From Pseudomonas rhizoryzae (GTDB lineage: Bacteria > Pseudomonadota > Gammaproteobacteria > Pseudomonadales > Pseudomonadaceae): a stretch of 64,000 nucleotides of DNA. Positions within the stretch are counted from its first letter, which is position 1. Every line of letters begins with the position of its first letter. The notes under the pieces are model-generated. The model did no database searches and was not told the DNA's origin. It saw only the letters and a list, made by a program, of their open reading frames with translations. Positions 16,817 to 27,158 of the stretch are shown one piece after another. The stretch lies in contig NZ_SULM01000014.1 in the NCBI RefSeq assembly GCF_005250615.1, positions 28,151 through 92,150 of the forward strand, given 5' to 3'. Both the position numbers and the translations under genes were made by a program.

Positions 16817-17749
16817 ATGGACAGCCTCACTAGCCTGGTCGCTTTCGTGAAGACCGCGGATGCCTTGAGTTTCGTGAACGCCGGCCAAGCCATGGGGATC
16901 TCGGCGTCCGCCGTCGGTAAGAACGTGGCCAAGCTCGAAGCTTCCTTGAAGGTCCGGCTGTTTCATCGCAGCACCCGCAAGGTCAGTCTTACGCCGGAGG
17001 GCGCGCTGTTCTACGAACGTTGCAAGCGTGTGCTGGATGAATTGGAAGAGGCCCGAGCGCTGCTTTCCCAAGCCGCGCAGACGCCCCAGGGTCGGCTCAA
17101 GGTCAGCCTGCCAACCATCGGTTATCGGTTTCTGCTGCCTCACCTAGCGCCCTTTCGCCAGCGCTATCCGCAGATCGAGCTGGAGCTCGACTTCAACGAC
17201 GAACTGGTCGACGTGATCGAGGAAGGCTTTGATGTGGTCATCCGCAGCGGTGGCCTGGCCGACAACAAGTTGATGGCCAAACGCCTGGGCCCTTTCCGCT
17301 TCGTCCTGTGCGCCGCACCCGCCTACCTGAGCCAGCATGGGCGACCCTCCATCCCGGCGGACCTGGAGCAGCACGACTGCCTGCGCTATCGCTTCGTCAC
17401 CACGGGCAAGATCATGGATTGGACCCTGTCGGCCGATCCGCTCTTCACCCGTCTGCACCTGCCGACCACCCTGGTGCTCAACAACATGGAAGCCCTGCTC
17501 ATGGCGGCGCAGGACGGCCATGGCATCGCCTTCATGCCGGACTTCCTGGTGCGGGACGCCCTCGCGGAGGGCAAGCTGCAAACGCTGCTGGATGCCTTCA
17601 CCCGGGACGAAGGCCAGTTCTGGGCGCTCTGGCCTTCCAGCCGCCACCTTTCCCCAAAGGTCCGGGTATTCGTGGAGTTCATCGAGCAGCGACTATTCAA
17701 GGCCCCTGCCCTTGCGAACCCTACCCCCGCCGCAACCGGATCAGCGTGA
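16817..17749 (+). CDS. LysR-family regulator of the adjacent efflux pump
   Basis: A 310-residue LysR protein. The winged HTH is at residues ~5-63 (LVAFVKTADALSFVNAGQAMG; SASAVGKNVAKLEASLKVRLFHR), followed by an effector domain (GRLKVSLPTIGYRFLLPHL; DVVIRSGGLADNKLMAKRLG) of the CrgA/DmlR-like group. It is divergent from the DHA2 efflux gene. Its 3' end overlaps the convergent metallophosphoesterase gene by 29 bases. Confidence 0.92.
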   Translation: MDSLTSLVAFVKTADALSFVNAGQAMGISASAVGKNVAKLEASLKVRLFHRSTRKVSLTPEGALFYERCKRVLDELEEARALLSQAAQTPQGRLKVSLPTIGYRFLLPHLAPFRQRYPQIELELDFNDELVDVIEEGFDVVIRSGGLADNKLMAKRLGPFRFVLCAAPAYLSQHGRPSIPADLEQHDCLRYRFVTTGKIMDWTLSADPLFTRLHLPTTLVLNNMEALLMAAQDGHGIAFMPDFLVRDALAEGKLQTLLDAFTRDEGQFWALWPSSRHLSPKVRVFVEFIEQRLFKAPALANPTPAATGSA

Positions 17750-18839
17750 TCTCGCTCGGCGCGCCGAATCTCAGCGGCGGGCCCCAGTAGCCGGTGCCGC
17801 GGCTGATGTAGACGGTCAGCCGGCCCAGGCGGTGGATGCCGGCCACCCAGGGTTGCTGGAAGCGGACGAAGTACATCCAGGGCCAGAACTGGCCGCCGTG
17901 GGTATGGCCGGAGAGCTGCAGGTCGGCGCCGGCGGCCTCGGCCTTGGGGGCCGAGCGCGGCTGGTGGGCCAGCAGCAAGCGGAACAGCCCCTCCGGGGCG
18001 CCGGCGAAGGCGGCCGCGGCGTCGCTCCTGTGGCTTGGGACGTAGAGCGGCGCCGAGTAGTCGGTGATGCCGCCCAGTACGAAGGGCGTGCCCTGATGTT
18101 CCAGCACCCGGTGCTCGTCGATCAGCAGCGCCAGCCCCTGTTCGCGCCAGGCGCGCACCCAGGCCTCGGCACCGGAGTAGTACTCGTGGTTGCCGGTGAT
18201 GGCGTAGGTGCCCAGGCGCGCCTTGAGCCCTTGCAGCGGCAGGAATTCATGGCGCAGCTCGGCCACGCTGCCGTCCACCAGGTCGCCGGTGATGGCCACC
18301 AGGTCGGCATCCAGGCCATTGACCCTATCGACGATGCGTTGCAGGTAGCCGGCCTTGATGGTCGGGCCGATGTGCAGGTCGCTCAGCTGCACGATACGCA
18401 GCCCGTCCAGGCCGGCGGGCAGCGCCGGCAGAGCCAGCTCCACCTCCCTGACCTTAGCCGTGCGCCGGGCGTTGTAGAGGCTTCTCAGCGCCACCAGCAG
18501 CACCAGTCCCAGCACCGCCCAGGCACTGCCGCTGCGCCAGGCGGCGTCCAGCGGGTGGCCGACCAGACTGGCCAGGGCCATGACCAGGCCGCGCAGCAGG
18601 CTGAAGATCGCCAGGCTGGAAAACACGCCCATGGCGATCAGCGCCGCCCAGGCCAGCAGCCGCGAACGCATGTCCCGCGAGCGAAAGCCCAGGGGCACCA
18701 GGACGAAGGACAGGATTAGCAGGAGCCAGAACGGCAGCTGTCCGGCCAGCGATAGGCCGAGATCGCCGATCAGGCTGACCCCGATGAACAGGTGCAGGGC
18801 GAGAAGAACCAGGTACATCGCGGTACGGGAACGGAACAT
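17721..18839 (-). CDS. Membrane-anchored metallophosphoesterase
   Basis: A 372-residue protein. Four hydrophobic segments occupy residues ~1-125, followed by a calcineurin-like phosphoesterase domain with the metal ligands of the family: Asp154 and His156 (QLSDLHIG), Asp186 (ITGDLVDG), the GNHEYYSG motif near residue 215, a His in LLLAHQP, and GHTHGGQFWPW. The architecture matches YaeI/YkuE-type phosphoesterases acting on membrane-associated phospholipids or UDP-lipids. The catalytic domain may face either side of the membrane. The gene is monocistronic; the gap to the next gene (18840-18936) shows nothing. Confidence 0.88.
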   Translation of the reverse strand: MFRSRTAMYLVLLALHLFIGVSLIGDLGLSLAGQLPFWLLLILSFVLVPLGFRSRDMRSRLLAWAALIAMGVFSSLAIFSLLRGLVMALASLVGHPLDAAWRSGSAWAVLGLVLLVALRSLYNARRTAKVREVELALPALPAGLDGLRIVQLSDLHIGPTIKAGYLQRIVDRVNGLDADLVAITGDLVDGSVAELRHEFLPLQGLKARLGTYAITGNHEYYSGAEAWVRAWREQGLALLIDEHRVLEHQGTPFVLGGITDYSAPLYVPSHRSDAAAAFAGAPEGLFRLLLAHQPRSAPKAEAAGADLQLSGHTHGGQFWPWMYFVRFQQPWVAGIHRLGRLTVYISRGTGYWGPPLRFGAPSEITLIRLRRG

Positions 18840-18936
18840 GGAGGGCCCTGGGGCGAGGAGAGGGTTCTACCTTAGCACCCTACCGACTGGGCTCCAGCGC
18901 CCTGGTTGTTTCCAGCTACACCGATTCAGCCTGCAT

Positions 18937-20229
18937 TCAGCGCGGCTTCGTCTCCTCCGTCTGGACGGCCTGGTCCGCTCGCCGGCCCAGGTAGAAGCCC
19001 AGCCAGGCCCAGAGCGCCGCGCAGGCGGCACCGATCAGCGCCGGTAGCCAGGCGCCATGGCCGAGCAGGTCCAGCAGGCTCTTGGCCCAGCCACTGGCGG
19101 CGTCACCGGCGCGGTAGACCACGGTGTCGATGAAGTTCTTGGCCTTGTACTTGGTCTCGGCGTCCAGCGGCGCGAAGAGCATCTCGCGGCCCGGGCGGAT
19201 GAAGGCGTATTCGCCGATGCGCCGCACGATCATCAGGCCCGCCAGCATGGCGAAGGTGGGCAGCAGCGCGAGCCCCAAGAAGCCCACACACATCAGCAGC
19301 GGCACTCCGGCCAGCAGGACGCGCACGCCCAGCCGCTGGGCCAAGCGCCCGGTGATCAGCACCTGGCTGGCCAGGGCGCCAGCCTGGACCACGAAGTCCA
19401 GCAGCCCGAACACCTGCACCTGGCGCGCCCGGTCGGGGAACAGTTCGGCCACCAGCCGCGCCTGCTCGAAATAGAGAAAGGTGCTGACCGTGGCCAGCAG
19501 GATGACGAAGGCGCTCACCGCCAGCAGATAGGGCGAGGCCAGCACCCGGGTGAGGCCACTGAAGGGATTGCCGGCCACCGGGCGCCGCGGACTTTCCGTC
19601 GGCGCTGCGCCCGGTCGCCCGGCACCGCGGGTCTCGCGCCAACCCAACAAATAGGCCTTGAGTGCCAGGGCTAGGAGTAGCAGCGCGGCGGCCAGCAGCG
19701 CGAGGCCCGCCTCGCCGACCAGGGGCGCCAGGGCCGCGGCCAATACCGGGCCGAGCAGGCCACCGACACTGGCCCCGGCGGCGATGAAGGCGAACAACCG
19801 CCGCGCCTGGGCGCCGTCGAAGACATCGGCCATCAGACTCCAGGCCACCGAGACCACGAAGAGGTTGTAGACCGAGATCCAGACGTAGAAGGTGCGCGCC
19901 AGCCAGACGCTGTCGCCCAGGCTGGCGAAGCAGGCGGCGAAGGCCAGCAGATTAAGCGCGAAGAAGCCATAGACCCAGTCGACGAAGCGAATCCGCGCCA
20001 CCCGCGAGTTGAGCCAGGCGAACAGGGGTACGGCCAGCAGCATCACCAGAAAGGTGGCGGTGAACAGCCACTGCAGATTCTCTACCCCACCGGCGATGCC
20101 CATGGCCTCGCGGATCGGCCGCAGCATGAAGTAGCCGGCGAACAGGCAAAGGAACAGCGCGAAACCCGCCAGGGCCGCGGACGACTCGCCGGCGCGGGCG
20201 TCGAGGACGCGACCGAGCCAGTCCTTCAT
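18937..20229 (-). CDS. MFS transporter, nucleotide-translocase (NTT/TlcC)-like
   Basis: A 430-residue membrane protein with about 12 segments, beginning MKDWLGRVLDARAGESSAALAGFALFLC-like with YFMLRPIREAMGI in helix 1. This opening is characteristic of bacterial MFS proteins annotated as NTP/NDP exchange or Tlc-like carriers. Free-living bacteria carry many such proteins whose real substrate is unproven, so nucleotide transport should not be assumed. The start codon directly abuts the stop of the upstream aldo/keto reductase (no gap), so the two form one transcription unit. Confidence 0.8.
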   Translation of the reverse strand: MKDWLGRVLDARAGESSAALAGFALFLCLFAGYFMLRPIREAMGIAGGVENLQWLFTATFLVMLLAVPLFAWLNSRVARIRFVDWVYGFFALNLLAFAACFASLGDSVWLARTFYVWISVYNLFVVSVAWSLMADVFDGAQARRLFAFIAAGASVGGLLGPVLAAALAPLVGEAGLALLAAALLLLALALKAYLLGWRETRGAGRPGAAPTESPRRPVAGNPFSGLTRVLASPYLLAVSAFVILLATVSTFLYFEQARLVAELFPDRARQVQVFGLLDFVVQAGALASQVLITGRLAQRLGVRVLLAGVPLLMCVGFLGLALLPTFAMLAGLMIVRRIGEYAFIRPGREMLFAPLDAETKYKAKNFIDTVVYRAGDAASGWAKSLLDLLGHGAWLPALIGAACAALWAWLGFYLGRRADQAVQTEETKPR

Positions 20230-21147
20230 CTAGTCGAACAGCCCGGCGATGGCCTCGCGCTGACGCGCATCCGGCAGGCGCCCACGGCCGGCCTGGAGGT
20301 TATCGACCATGTAGCGCGGATTGCTGGTGGCCGGGATTACCGCGGTCACCGCCGGGTCGGCGAGGATGAACTTGAGCAGCAGCTGCGCCCAGCTGGTAGC
20401 GCCCAGGTCGGCCGCCAGCGGCGGCAGTGGCTTGCCACGGGTGCTGGAGAGCAGGTTGCCGCGCTGGAAGGGTCGGTTGATCAGCACGGCGATGCCCTGG
20501 TCACGGCAATAGGGCAGCAGACGTTTCTCGGCTTCGCGCTCGCCCACCGAATAGTTGAACTGCACGAAGTCGACCTTTTCCTTTTTCAGGGTAGCCAGCA
20601 GATCGTCCAGCGCCGCCTCGCGATAGTGGGTGACGCCCACGTAGCGCACCTTGCCGGCCTGCTGCTGTTCGCGCAGCAGGGCCAGTTGGTTGGCGGTGTC
20701 CTGCAGGTTGTGCACCTGGACCAGATCCAGGCGGTCGGTCTGCAAGGCCTGGAAGCTGGCGGCCAGTTGCGCCGCACCGCGCTCACGGCCGGTGGAGGAC
20801 ACCTTGGTGGCGAGAAAGACCCTGTCGCGGGCCTTGGCCCGCTTGACCAGCTCACCGGCCACCCGCTCGGAATTGCCGTAGCTGGGGGCCGTGTCGATGA
20901 GGCTACCACCGCCGTCCAACAGCGCCTGGAGCACCTCCTGCAACGGCGCCAGGGCGGCGTCGTTCAGCTCGACATCGAGATTGCCCGAGGTACCCAGGCC
21001 GACCACCGGTAGCGCCTCGCCGGTGCGCGGAATCTTGCGGGTCAGCAGCGGCTCGGCAGCCTGGGCGCTCTGCCACAGCCAGGGCGCGGCGGTCACGGCG
21101 GCGGCCAGGGCGGTGGTGGTCTGCAGGAAATGGCGACGGGTCGGCAT
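20230..21147 (-). CDS. Tat-exported aldo/keto reductase
   Basis: A 305-residue aldo/keto reductase with an N-terminal twin-arginine signal (TRRHFLQTTTALAAAVTAAPW) and a likely cleavage after AQA, so it acts in the periplasm. The catalytic tetrad is complete: Asp85 (LIDTAPSYG), Tyr90, Lys115 (LATKVSS), His146 (VQVHNLQD). NAD(P)H is scarce in the periplasm; Tat export would carry the enzyme out folded with its cofactor. It directly abuts the NTT-like transporter gene downstream. The substrate is unknown. Confidence 0.88.
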   Translation of the reverse strand: MPTRRHFLQTTTALAAAVTAAPWLWQSAQAAEPLLTRKIPRTGEALPVVGLGTSGNLDVELNDAALAPLQEVLQALLDGGGSLIDTAPSYGNSERVAGELVKRAKARDRVFLATKVSSTGRERGAAQLAASFQALQTDRLDLVQVHNLQDTANQLALLREQQQAGKVRYVGVTHYREAALDDLLATLKKEKVDFVQFNYSVGEREAEKRLLPYCRDQGIAVLINRPFQRGNLLSSTRGKPLPPLAADLGATSWAQLLLKFILADPAVTAVIPATSNPRYMVDNLQAGRGRLPDARQREAIAGLFD

Positions 21148-21249
21148 GGCGGGCCTCGCGACGGGCAGTCAGGATAGATGACCTTTGAGTTAAGCGGTTC
21201 TTCCAACCGATCGCCCGCCGGGCTCATTGCGGCATGTTGCGACGCTCTC

Positions 21250-21342
21250 GTAGGTTGGCGCTGAGCGCAGCGAAGCCCAACGTTGCCCAGTTTGAACCTC
21301 CCTGTTGGGCTTCGACGATGGAGCCGTCTCAACCCAACCTAC
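21250..21342. repeat. GTAGGTTGG dyad element, copy 1
   Basis: Outer arms GTAGGTTGG (21250-21258) and CCAACCTAC (21334-21342) enclose inner arms AGCGAAGCCCAAC and GTTGGGCTTCG. The same organisation recurs at 63266-63370. This is a Pseudomonas-type dispersed palindromic repeat, and it fills most of the 285-base gap between the aldo/keto reductase and uvsE. Confidence 0.7.
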
Positions 21343-21403
21343 ATACTGCCTCCCGTAGCCTGGACAACGGCATAGCCTTGTCCACTGGTTAGCTCTGACT
21401 GCC

Positions 21404-21439
21404 CAGTGGAAAACGCTGCGCGGTTTTCCACGCTACGGG
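21404..21439. repeat. GTGGAAAAC palindrome, copy 1, overlapping the uvsE stop
   Basis: A 36-base sequence (hairpin arms GTGGAAAAC / GTTTTCCAC, then GCTACGGG) identical to 22669-22704. The uvsE stop codon (TAG on the minus strand, 21433-21435) lies inside the repeat's CTACGGG tail. Confidence 0.75.
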
Positions 21440-22509
21440 TTGGCGGCATCCTGGCCTGCAAGAATGCCGTGATCCGCCGGCGGCAGACTGCCATCGCCAC
21501 CCAGGTAACGATCATAGAAATCCCGCACCGTGACGTTCTTGTGCTTGGCCTCGAACATGATGTCGAAGCGGTCAAGGAACTGGCAGGCGTAGCGGTTGCA
21601 CCAGTCGTTCCACATCATGTCGCTGTGGCCATAGAGCAGCCGCTTGCTGATCTGCTGTAGCAGGAACTTGATATCGATCCGCTCGGTGGGCGAGACACCC
21701 ATTTCCATCAGGGCTTCCGGCGGTTGGGAGTAGTGCATGGCCGGACGCACGCCGCGCCAGCTGTCGATGATCCGCGCCACTCGCGGTTCCCAGGGATCGA
21801 TATAGGCCTCTTCGTGAATCCAGCAGTGGTGGATGTCCAGCACCACCGGCGCGAGGTCGGCCAGTTGCAGGCAGTCGTCGACACCGTAGGTCTTCTCGTC
21901 GTTCTCGAAGGTGATGCAGTTGCGCGCCTCGCTGGACAGGCGCGGCCAGACCGCGCGGATGCCGGGCACGCCCAGGCGACCGGCGATGTGCACGTTGCAC
22001 TTGAAGTCCTGGAAACGCTGGCCGTAGCCCATCAGCCGGATCATGTCGGCGTGGTATTCGAATTCCGCCAGGCTGTTCTCCACCACCTCGGGGCGATCCG
22101 AACCCAGCACGCAGAATTGTCCGGGGTGCAGCGACAGCCGCACATCGCGTCGGCGCGCCAGTTCGCCCAGGCGGCCGAAGCGATCTTCCAGCAGCGCCTG
22201 CAACTCCTGGGAACGATAGAAATAGGCGAATTCGGCATGGCTGTAGAAGGGCAGCAGGTCGCTGCTCAGGCGCAGCATGCGCAGGTTTTCCGGCTGGTCG
22301 GCGACGTGCTCGACGAATCTCAGCTGGGCGTCCAGGTTGTGGGTGACCACGTCCAGCAGCTTGGCCTCGGCGGCGGCGCGCTCGACGCTACCCAGCCAGC
22401 GCAGGGTGGTGGTGCGGGTGTTGAAGGCCCGCTCGACCTGCTCCAATTCCTTGAGCGACAGGCTGCGCTCGGGGTGACGGTACATGCAGGCGAAGCCGAT
22501 TCGATACAT
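21433..22509 (-). CDS. uvsE: UV DNA damage endonuclease UvsE/UVDE
   Basis: A 358-residue TIM-barrel endonuclease of the UVDE family. It starts YRIGFACMYRHP and contains family blocks LSLHPGQFCVLGSDRPEVV, CITFENDEKTYGVDDCL and PVVLDIHHCWIHEEAY, which carry the His/Glu/Asp metal ligands. The enzyme nicks DNA immediately 5' of UV photoproducts and starts an alternative excision repair route independent of UvrABC. The length agrees with bacterial homologues, plus a short C-terminal tail. The stop codon is supplied by a dispersed repeat, and the gene is flanked on both sides by that repeat, suggesting local rearrangement or acquisition. UvsE is patchily distributed in pseudomonads. Confidence 0.93.
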   Translation of the reverse strand: MYRIGFACMYRHPERSLSLKELEQVERAFNTRTTTLRWLGSVERAAAEAKLLDVVTHNLDAQLRFVEHVADQPENLRMLRLSSDLLPFYSHAEFAYFYRSQELQALLEDRFGRLGELARRRDVRLSLHPGQFCVLGSDRPEVVENSLAEFEYHADMIRLMGYGQRFQDFKCNVHIAGRLGVPGIRAVWPRLSSEARNCITFENDEKTYGVDDCLQLADLAPVVLDIHHCWIHEEAYIDPWEPRVARIIDSWRGVRPAMHYSQPPEALMEMGVSPTERIDIKFLLQQISKRLLYGHSDMMWNDWCNRYACQFLDRFDIMFEAKHKNVTVRDFYDRYLGGDGSLPPADHGILAGQDAANP

Positions 22510-22618
22510 GGGACGCTCGGGACAGGGACTATAGGGATTAGTCCGCAGGGCGCCGCTTGGGTGCGGGTGGGGTGATGGGTGGCGGGGTGATGCCTTGGAA
22601 TGCGGGAATTGGGGCTGC

Positions 22619-22750
22619 CCTCACCCCGGCCCTCTCCCGGAGGGAAAGGGGGTGGTCCGGTAGGCAGTCAGTGGAAAACGCTGCGCGGTTTTCCACGCTA
22701 CGGGAGGCAGCGGTAGGGTGGAAAACGGCGCAGCCTTTTCCACGCGTGCT
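22619..22750. repeat. Repeat cluster upstream of uvsE
   Basis: Three elements lie in the 250-base gap between uvsE and the DUF445 gene. There is a CCTCACCCCGGCCCTCTCCC element at 22619-22650. The 36-base GTGGAAAAC palindrome (copy 2) is at 22669-22704. A diverged GTGGAAAACGGCGCAGCC palindrome is at 22724-22750. None is coding. Confidence 0.65.
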
Positions 22751-22759
22751 CCGGATGCC

Positions 22760-24028
22760 CTACCCCGGCCCCAACCATACCGTCAGCGCATGCAGCACCA
22801 GCCCCACCAGGCCGCCTACCAGGGTGCCGTTGATGCGGATGAATTGCAGGTCCTTGCCCACGCTCTGCTCCAGTTGCTGGACCAATTCGTCGGTGTCCCA
22901 GGCGGCCACGCGGTCGGCGATGTAGTCGCCGATACGCTGGCGGTTGCGGTCGATGAAGGGCGGGGCCACGGCGATCAGTTGTTCGTTAATCCACAGGCGC
23001 ATGGCCTCGTCGCGACTCAGGGTCTCGCCCAGTTCGGCCAGCAGCCGACCCAGGCGGCGGCGAATACGGGAATCCGGAGCGGCGAGATCGGCTTGCAGCC
23101 AGTTCACCAGCTCATCCCACAACTCCTGCAGATAGCCGGCCAGCGCCGGGTGCTCCAGCAGGCGGTCGCGCAGCTGCTCGCCGCGCAGGCGGAAGGCCGG
23201 GTCCTGCTTGAGGCGCTCGATGAAGCCGACCAGGTAGCCATCGAAATGCCGGCGCAACTCGTGCTCGCGGTCCTGGCTGATCTCGCCGATCAGCCGCGAT
23301 ACCGCCTGCACCACCTTGATCGCCGACCAGCGCCCAACCCGCTCGTCCAGGCCCAGGTACTTGAGGGTGCGCAATTCACCGCCGATGGTACGGGCGATCA
23401 GCACCTGGGTGTCCTCGTCCTGCAATAGGCGGTCGATCTCCTGCAACACCTCGTCGAGCACCGCCTGGTGGCGGCCGTCGGCGGTCAGCACATCGAGCAA
23501 TTCACCGGAGAGCGCCGCCACGTCCAGGCGCTGCAAGCGTTCCACCGCCACTCGGCGGATGAAGGCCTGCACCCGCAGCTCGCGCAGGGCTTCCAGGGAG
23601 TAGCGGGCGACACCGGTGGCCTGGCTCGCCACCGCGGCGGCGTTGTCCGGCTGGCGCAACCAGCCGGCCAGGCGTCCGGCGGCGTCCAGCTCTGCCAGCT
23701 TGGCCAGCACCTGGGGCGTGGCGAGGAAGTGCAGGCAGATGAAGTCCGACAGCTTGCGCCCGACCCCGGCCTTGTTGCGCGGGATGATGGCGGTATGGGG
23801 GATCGGCAGCCCCAGGGGATGGCGGAACAGCGCGGTCACCGCGAACCAGTCGGCGATGGCGCCGACCATGGCCGCCTCGGCGAAGGCGGCGGCATAGCCC
23901 CAGGCCGGATGGCGGGCCTCCAGAGCGGTGGCCAGGCAATAGAGCGCGGCCGCGAGAAACAGCAGCAGCAGGGCGATGAGCTTCATGCGGCGGACCGGGG
24001 TGAGGCCGTCGCGGGAGAGCGTGGTCAT
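22760..24028 (-). CDS. DUF445 family inner-membrane protein
   Basis: A 422-residue protein of the DUF445 (YjiN-like) family. It has an N-terminal membrane hairpin (LIALLLLFLAAALYCLATALE; FAEAAMVGAIADWFAVTALFRHPLGLP), a long helical soluble region (~60-390) and a C-terminal membrane segment (NGTLVGGLVGLVLHALTVWLG). The IADWFAVTALFRHP motif is the family hallmark. The function is unknown. The gene is monocistronic, and the following 339-base gap contains a sigma-54-like promoter pointing the other way. Confidence 0.87.
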   Translation of the reverse strand: MTTLSRDGLTPVRRMKLIALLLLFLAAALYCLATALEARHPAWGYAAAFAEAAMVGAIADWFAVTALFRHPLGLPIPHTAIIPRNKAGVGRKLSDFICLHFLATPQVLAKLAELDAAGRLAGWLRQPDNAAAVASQATGVARYSLEALRELRVQAFIRRVAVERLQRLDVAALSGELLDVLTADGRHQAVLDEVLQEIDRLLQDEDTQVLIARTIGGELRTLKYLGLDERVGRWSAIKVVQAVSRLIGEISQDREHELRRHFDGYLVGFIERLKQDPAFRLRGEQLRDRLLEHPALAGYLQELWDELVNWLQADLAAPDSRIRRRLGRLLAELGETLSRDEAMRLWINEQLIAVAPPFIDRNRQRIGDYIADRVAAWDTDELVQQLEQSVGKDLQFIRINGTLVGGLVGLVLHALTVWLGPG

Positions 24029-24367
24029 GACGATGGGGCGGTCCTCTGGCAGCGAGCGGGTGCTGGGTAGAAAGCGGCGCCCGGATGGAGTTTCCCACGC
24101 GCCGCCACGGTGCGACCCGGCTCCATCCTAGCGCAGCCCCTGCCAGCAAGGCGGCGAAAGGTTCGCCCTCGCGCGAACCAATGCCGGAGGTCCGCTTCAC
24201 CACCCGGCGCTCGTCATCGTGCCAGAGCGTCGCGCCGAATGACGTGCCGAACCAATTTTCAATGGCATCGGCCTTGCACCCGCCTCTGCTATCCGAATCC
24301 CGCGGCGACGGCGCTGATAGCGCGCTTCGCTTCGGGAGATCGCCCAGACCTAAGAGGCAAAGGTTCG
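24029..24367. other. Intergenic region before the gntR-ABC-ggt operon
   Basis: A 339-base gap between two divergent genes. Open frames here have no family pattern. The only recognised element is the sigma-54-type promoter at 24263-24278. AAGAGG before the regulator start serves as ribosome-binding site. Confidence 0.5.
24263..24278 (+). promoter_or_regulatory. Sigma-54 (RpoN) -24/-12 promoter candidate
   Basis: TGGCATCGGCCTTGCA has GG and GC exactly ten bases apart and closely fits TGGCAC-N5-TTGCA. It lies 90 bases before the start of the GntR gene that heads the peptide-transport operon. An activator such as NtrC would be required. No convincing GCACCA-N3-TGGTGC site was seen upstream. Confidence 0.55.
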
Positions 24368-25086
24368 ATGCAGATCCATACCGACGACAGTGCCCGCCTG
24401 GCCCTGGATGCCCTGCGCAACCTGGTGGCCCAGCAGAGCAGCGTCCCCGACAAGCCGCTGCCGCCGGAACGCGAGCTGGCCAGTGAATTCGGCGTCAGCC
24501 GCCGCTCCATCCGCCGCGCCCTGGCCGTGCTCGAAGCCGAGGGCCAGGTCTGGCGCCGCCAGGGCAAGGGTACCTACGTGGGCCCCACGCCGCCGAGCGC
24601 GGCCCTCACCCTGACCCAGCTGTCGGCGCGCACCAACTTCAGCGAGGTGATGGAGGCGCGACTGCACCTGGAGCCGAATCTCGCCGCCCTGGCCGCCCAA
24701 CGGGCCAGTGGCGAGCAGCGCGCGCTGATCCGCCGCATGGCCGAGCGCACCGCCTTCGAACGCCTGGGCAGCAGTGAGGACGCCGACGCCATCGAGCTGT
24801 GGGACAGCGCCTTCCACCGCAGCATCGCCGAAGCCGCCGGCAATCGCCTGTTGCTGGACCTGTTCGAGATGCTCGACGCCATCCGCCTGGACCCGATCTG
24901 GCGCGACCTGCGCCACCGGGCGCGCAACGCCCAGCGCCTCTTGGCCTACCACGACGACCACCAGGCCTTGGTGGAAGCCCTCGACGCCCGCGATCCGGTG
25001 CGCGCCGCGGCGGTGATGCGCGCCCACCTGCGCGCCCTGCAACTGGCGCTGGACAGCGTGCTGCAACAGACCCTGGAGCAGGCCCT

Positions 25087-25090
<4 letters not shown>
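24368..25090 (+). CDS. FadR-type (FCD) GntR-family regulator
   Basis: A 240-residue regulator. The N-terminal winged HTH ([28 protein letters not shown], residues ~32-60) is followed by a helical FCD ligand domain (~80-230) with Asp/His metal-site residues ([33 protein letters not shown]). The start at ATG 24368 is supported by AAGAGG upstream; longer in-frame extensions lack a coding pattern. It overlaps the next gene by ATGA. As first gene of the importer operon, it probably senses the transported compound or a breakdown product. Confidence 0.9.
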
Positions 25091-26069
<979 letters not shown>

Positions 26070-26073
<4 letters not shown>

Positions 26074-27158
26074 AGGCGGTAGATCGTCCCATCCTCGAAG
26101 CCATCGGCCTGACCAAGCACTTCGGTGGCCAGGCCGGTTTCCTGCAACGCCCGCGGCCACCGGTGCAGGCGGTGAGCGATGTCTCCTTCGCGGTGCGCCG
26201 CGGCGAGACCCTGGCGCTGGTGGGCGAGTCCGGTTCGGGCAAGTCGACCCTCGGCCGGCTGCTGCTCAACCTGCTCGCCCCCACCGCCGGCGACGTCATC
26301 TACGAAGGTCGTAACCTGGGCAATCTCAGCACGGCGGCGCTGCGCCAGGTCCGCCAGGAATTGCAGATCATCTTCCAGGACCCTTTCGCCTCGCTGAATC
26401 CGCGCATGAGCGTGGCCGACATCGTCGGCGAGCCGCTGTGGCTGCATAAGCCGCTGGATCGCCGCCAGCGCGCCGAGCGGGTGGCCGAGCTGCTGCGCAC
26501 CGTGGGCCTGGCGCCGGAACTGGCGGGGCGCTATCCCCACGAATTCTCCGGTGGCCAGCGCCAGCGCATCGGTATCGCCCGCGCCCTGGCCGCCGAGCCG
26601 CGGCTGTTGCTCGGCGACGAGCCGGTCTCGGCCCTGGACGTCTCGGTGCAGGCCCAGGTGGTGAATCTGCTGGAAGACCTCAAGGCGCGCTTCGGCCTGA
26701 CCCTGATCATCGTCGCCCATGGCCTGGGCGTGATCCGCCACATGAGCGACCGGGTGGCGGTCATGTACCTGGGCGAGATCGTCGAGCTGGCGCCGGTGGA
26801 GGCGCTGTTCGAGACGCCCCTGCACCCCTACACCCAGGCGCTGCTGGCCGCGGTGCCGGTCAGCCATCCGCGCGCGCGGCGACCGCGCGCCCTGCTCGGC
26901 GGCGACCTGCCCAGCCCCACGGCGCCGCCTAGCGGCTGTCGCTTCCATACCCGTTGCCCCCACGCCCGGCCGCTGTGCCGCGAGGCCAAGCCGCTGCTCG
27001 AAGCCACCCCCGGCGAGGCCCGCGTGGCCTGCCACTTCTGGCGCGAGATCGCCGGCGCCGGCGCCGCACCGCCGCCGGTGATCGCCAGCAGCCCGGCCTT
27101 CACCCGCCGCCTGGCCCTGTTCAACCGTCATCAGTCCCTTCTGGAGTCCACCCCATGA
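26070..27158 (+). CDS. Peptide ABC transporter ATPase, DppF/OppF type
   Basis: A 362-residue partner ATPase. Walker [10 protein letters not shown], signature [15 protein letters not shown], Walker [15 protein letters not shown]; the C-terminal extension [14 protein letters not shown] contains the cysteine cluster. The switch motif reads [14 protein letters not shown], with HG where HD is usual, so the conserved switch-following Asp is replaced by Gly. It overlaps the binding-protein gene by ATGA. It acts as heterodimer with the preceding ATPase. Confidence 0.93.
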
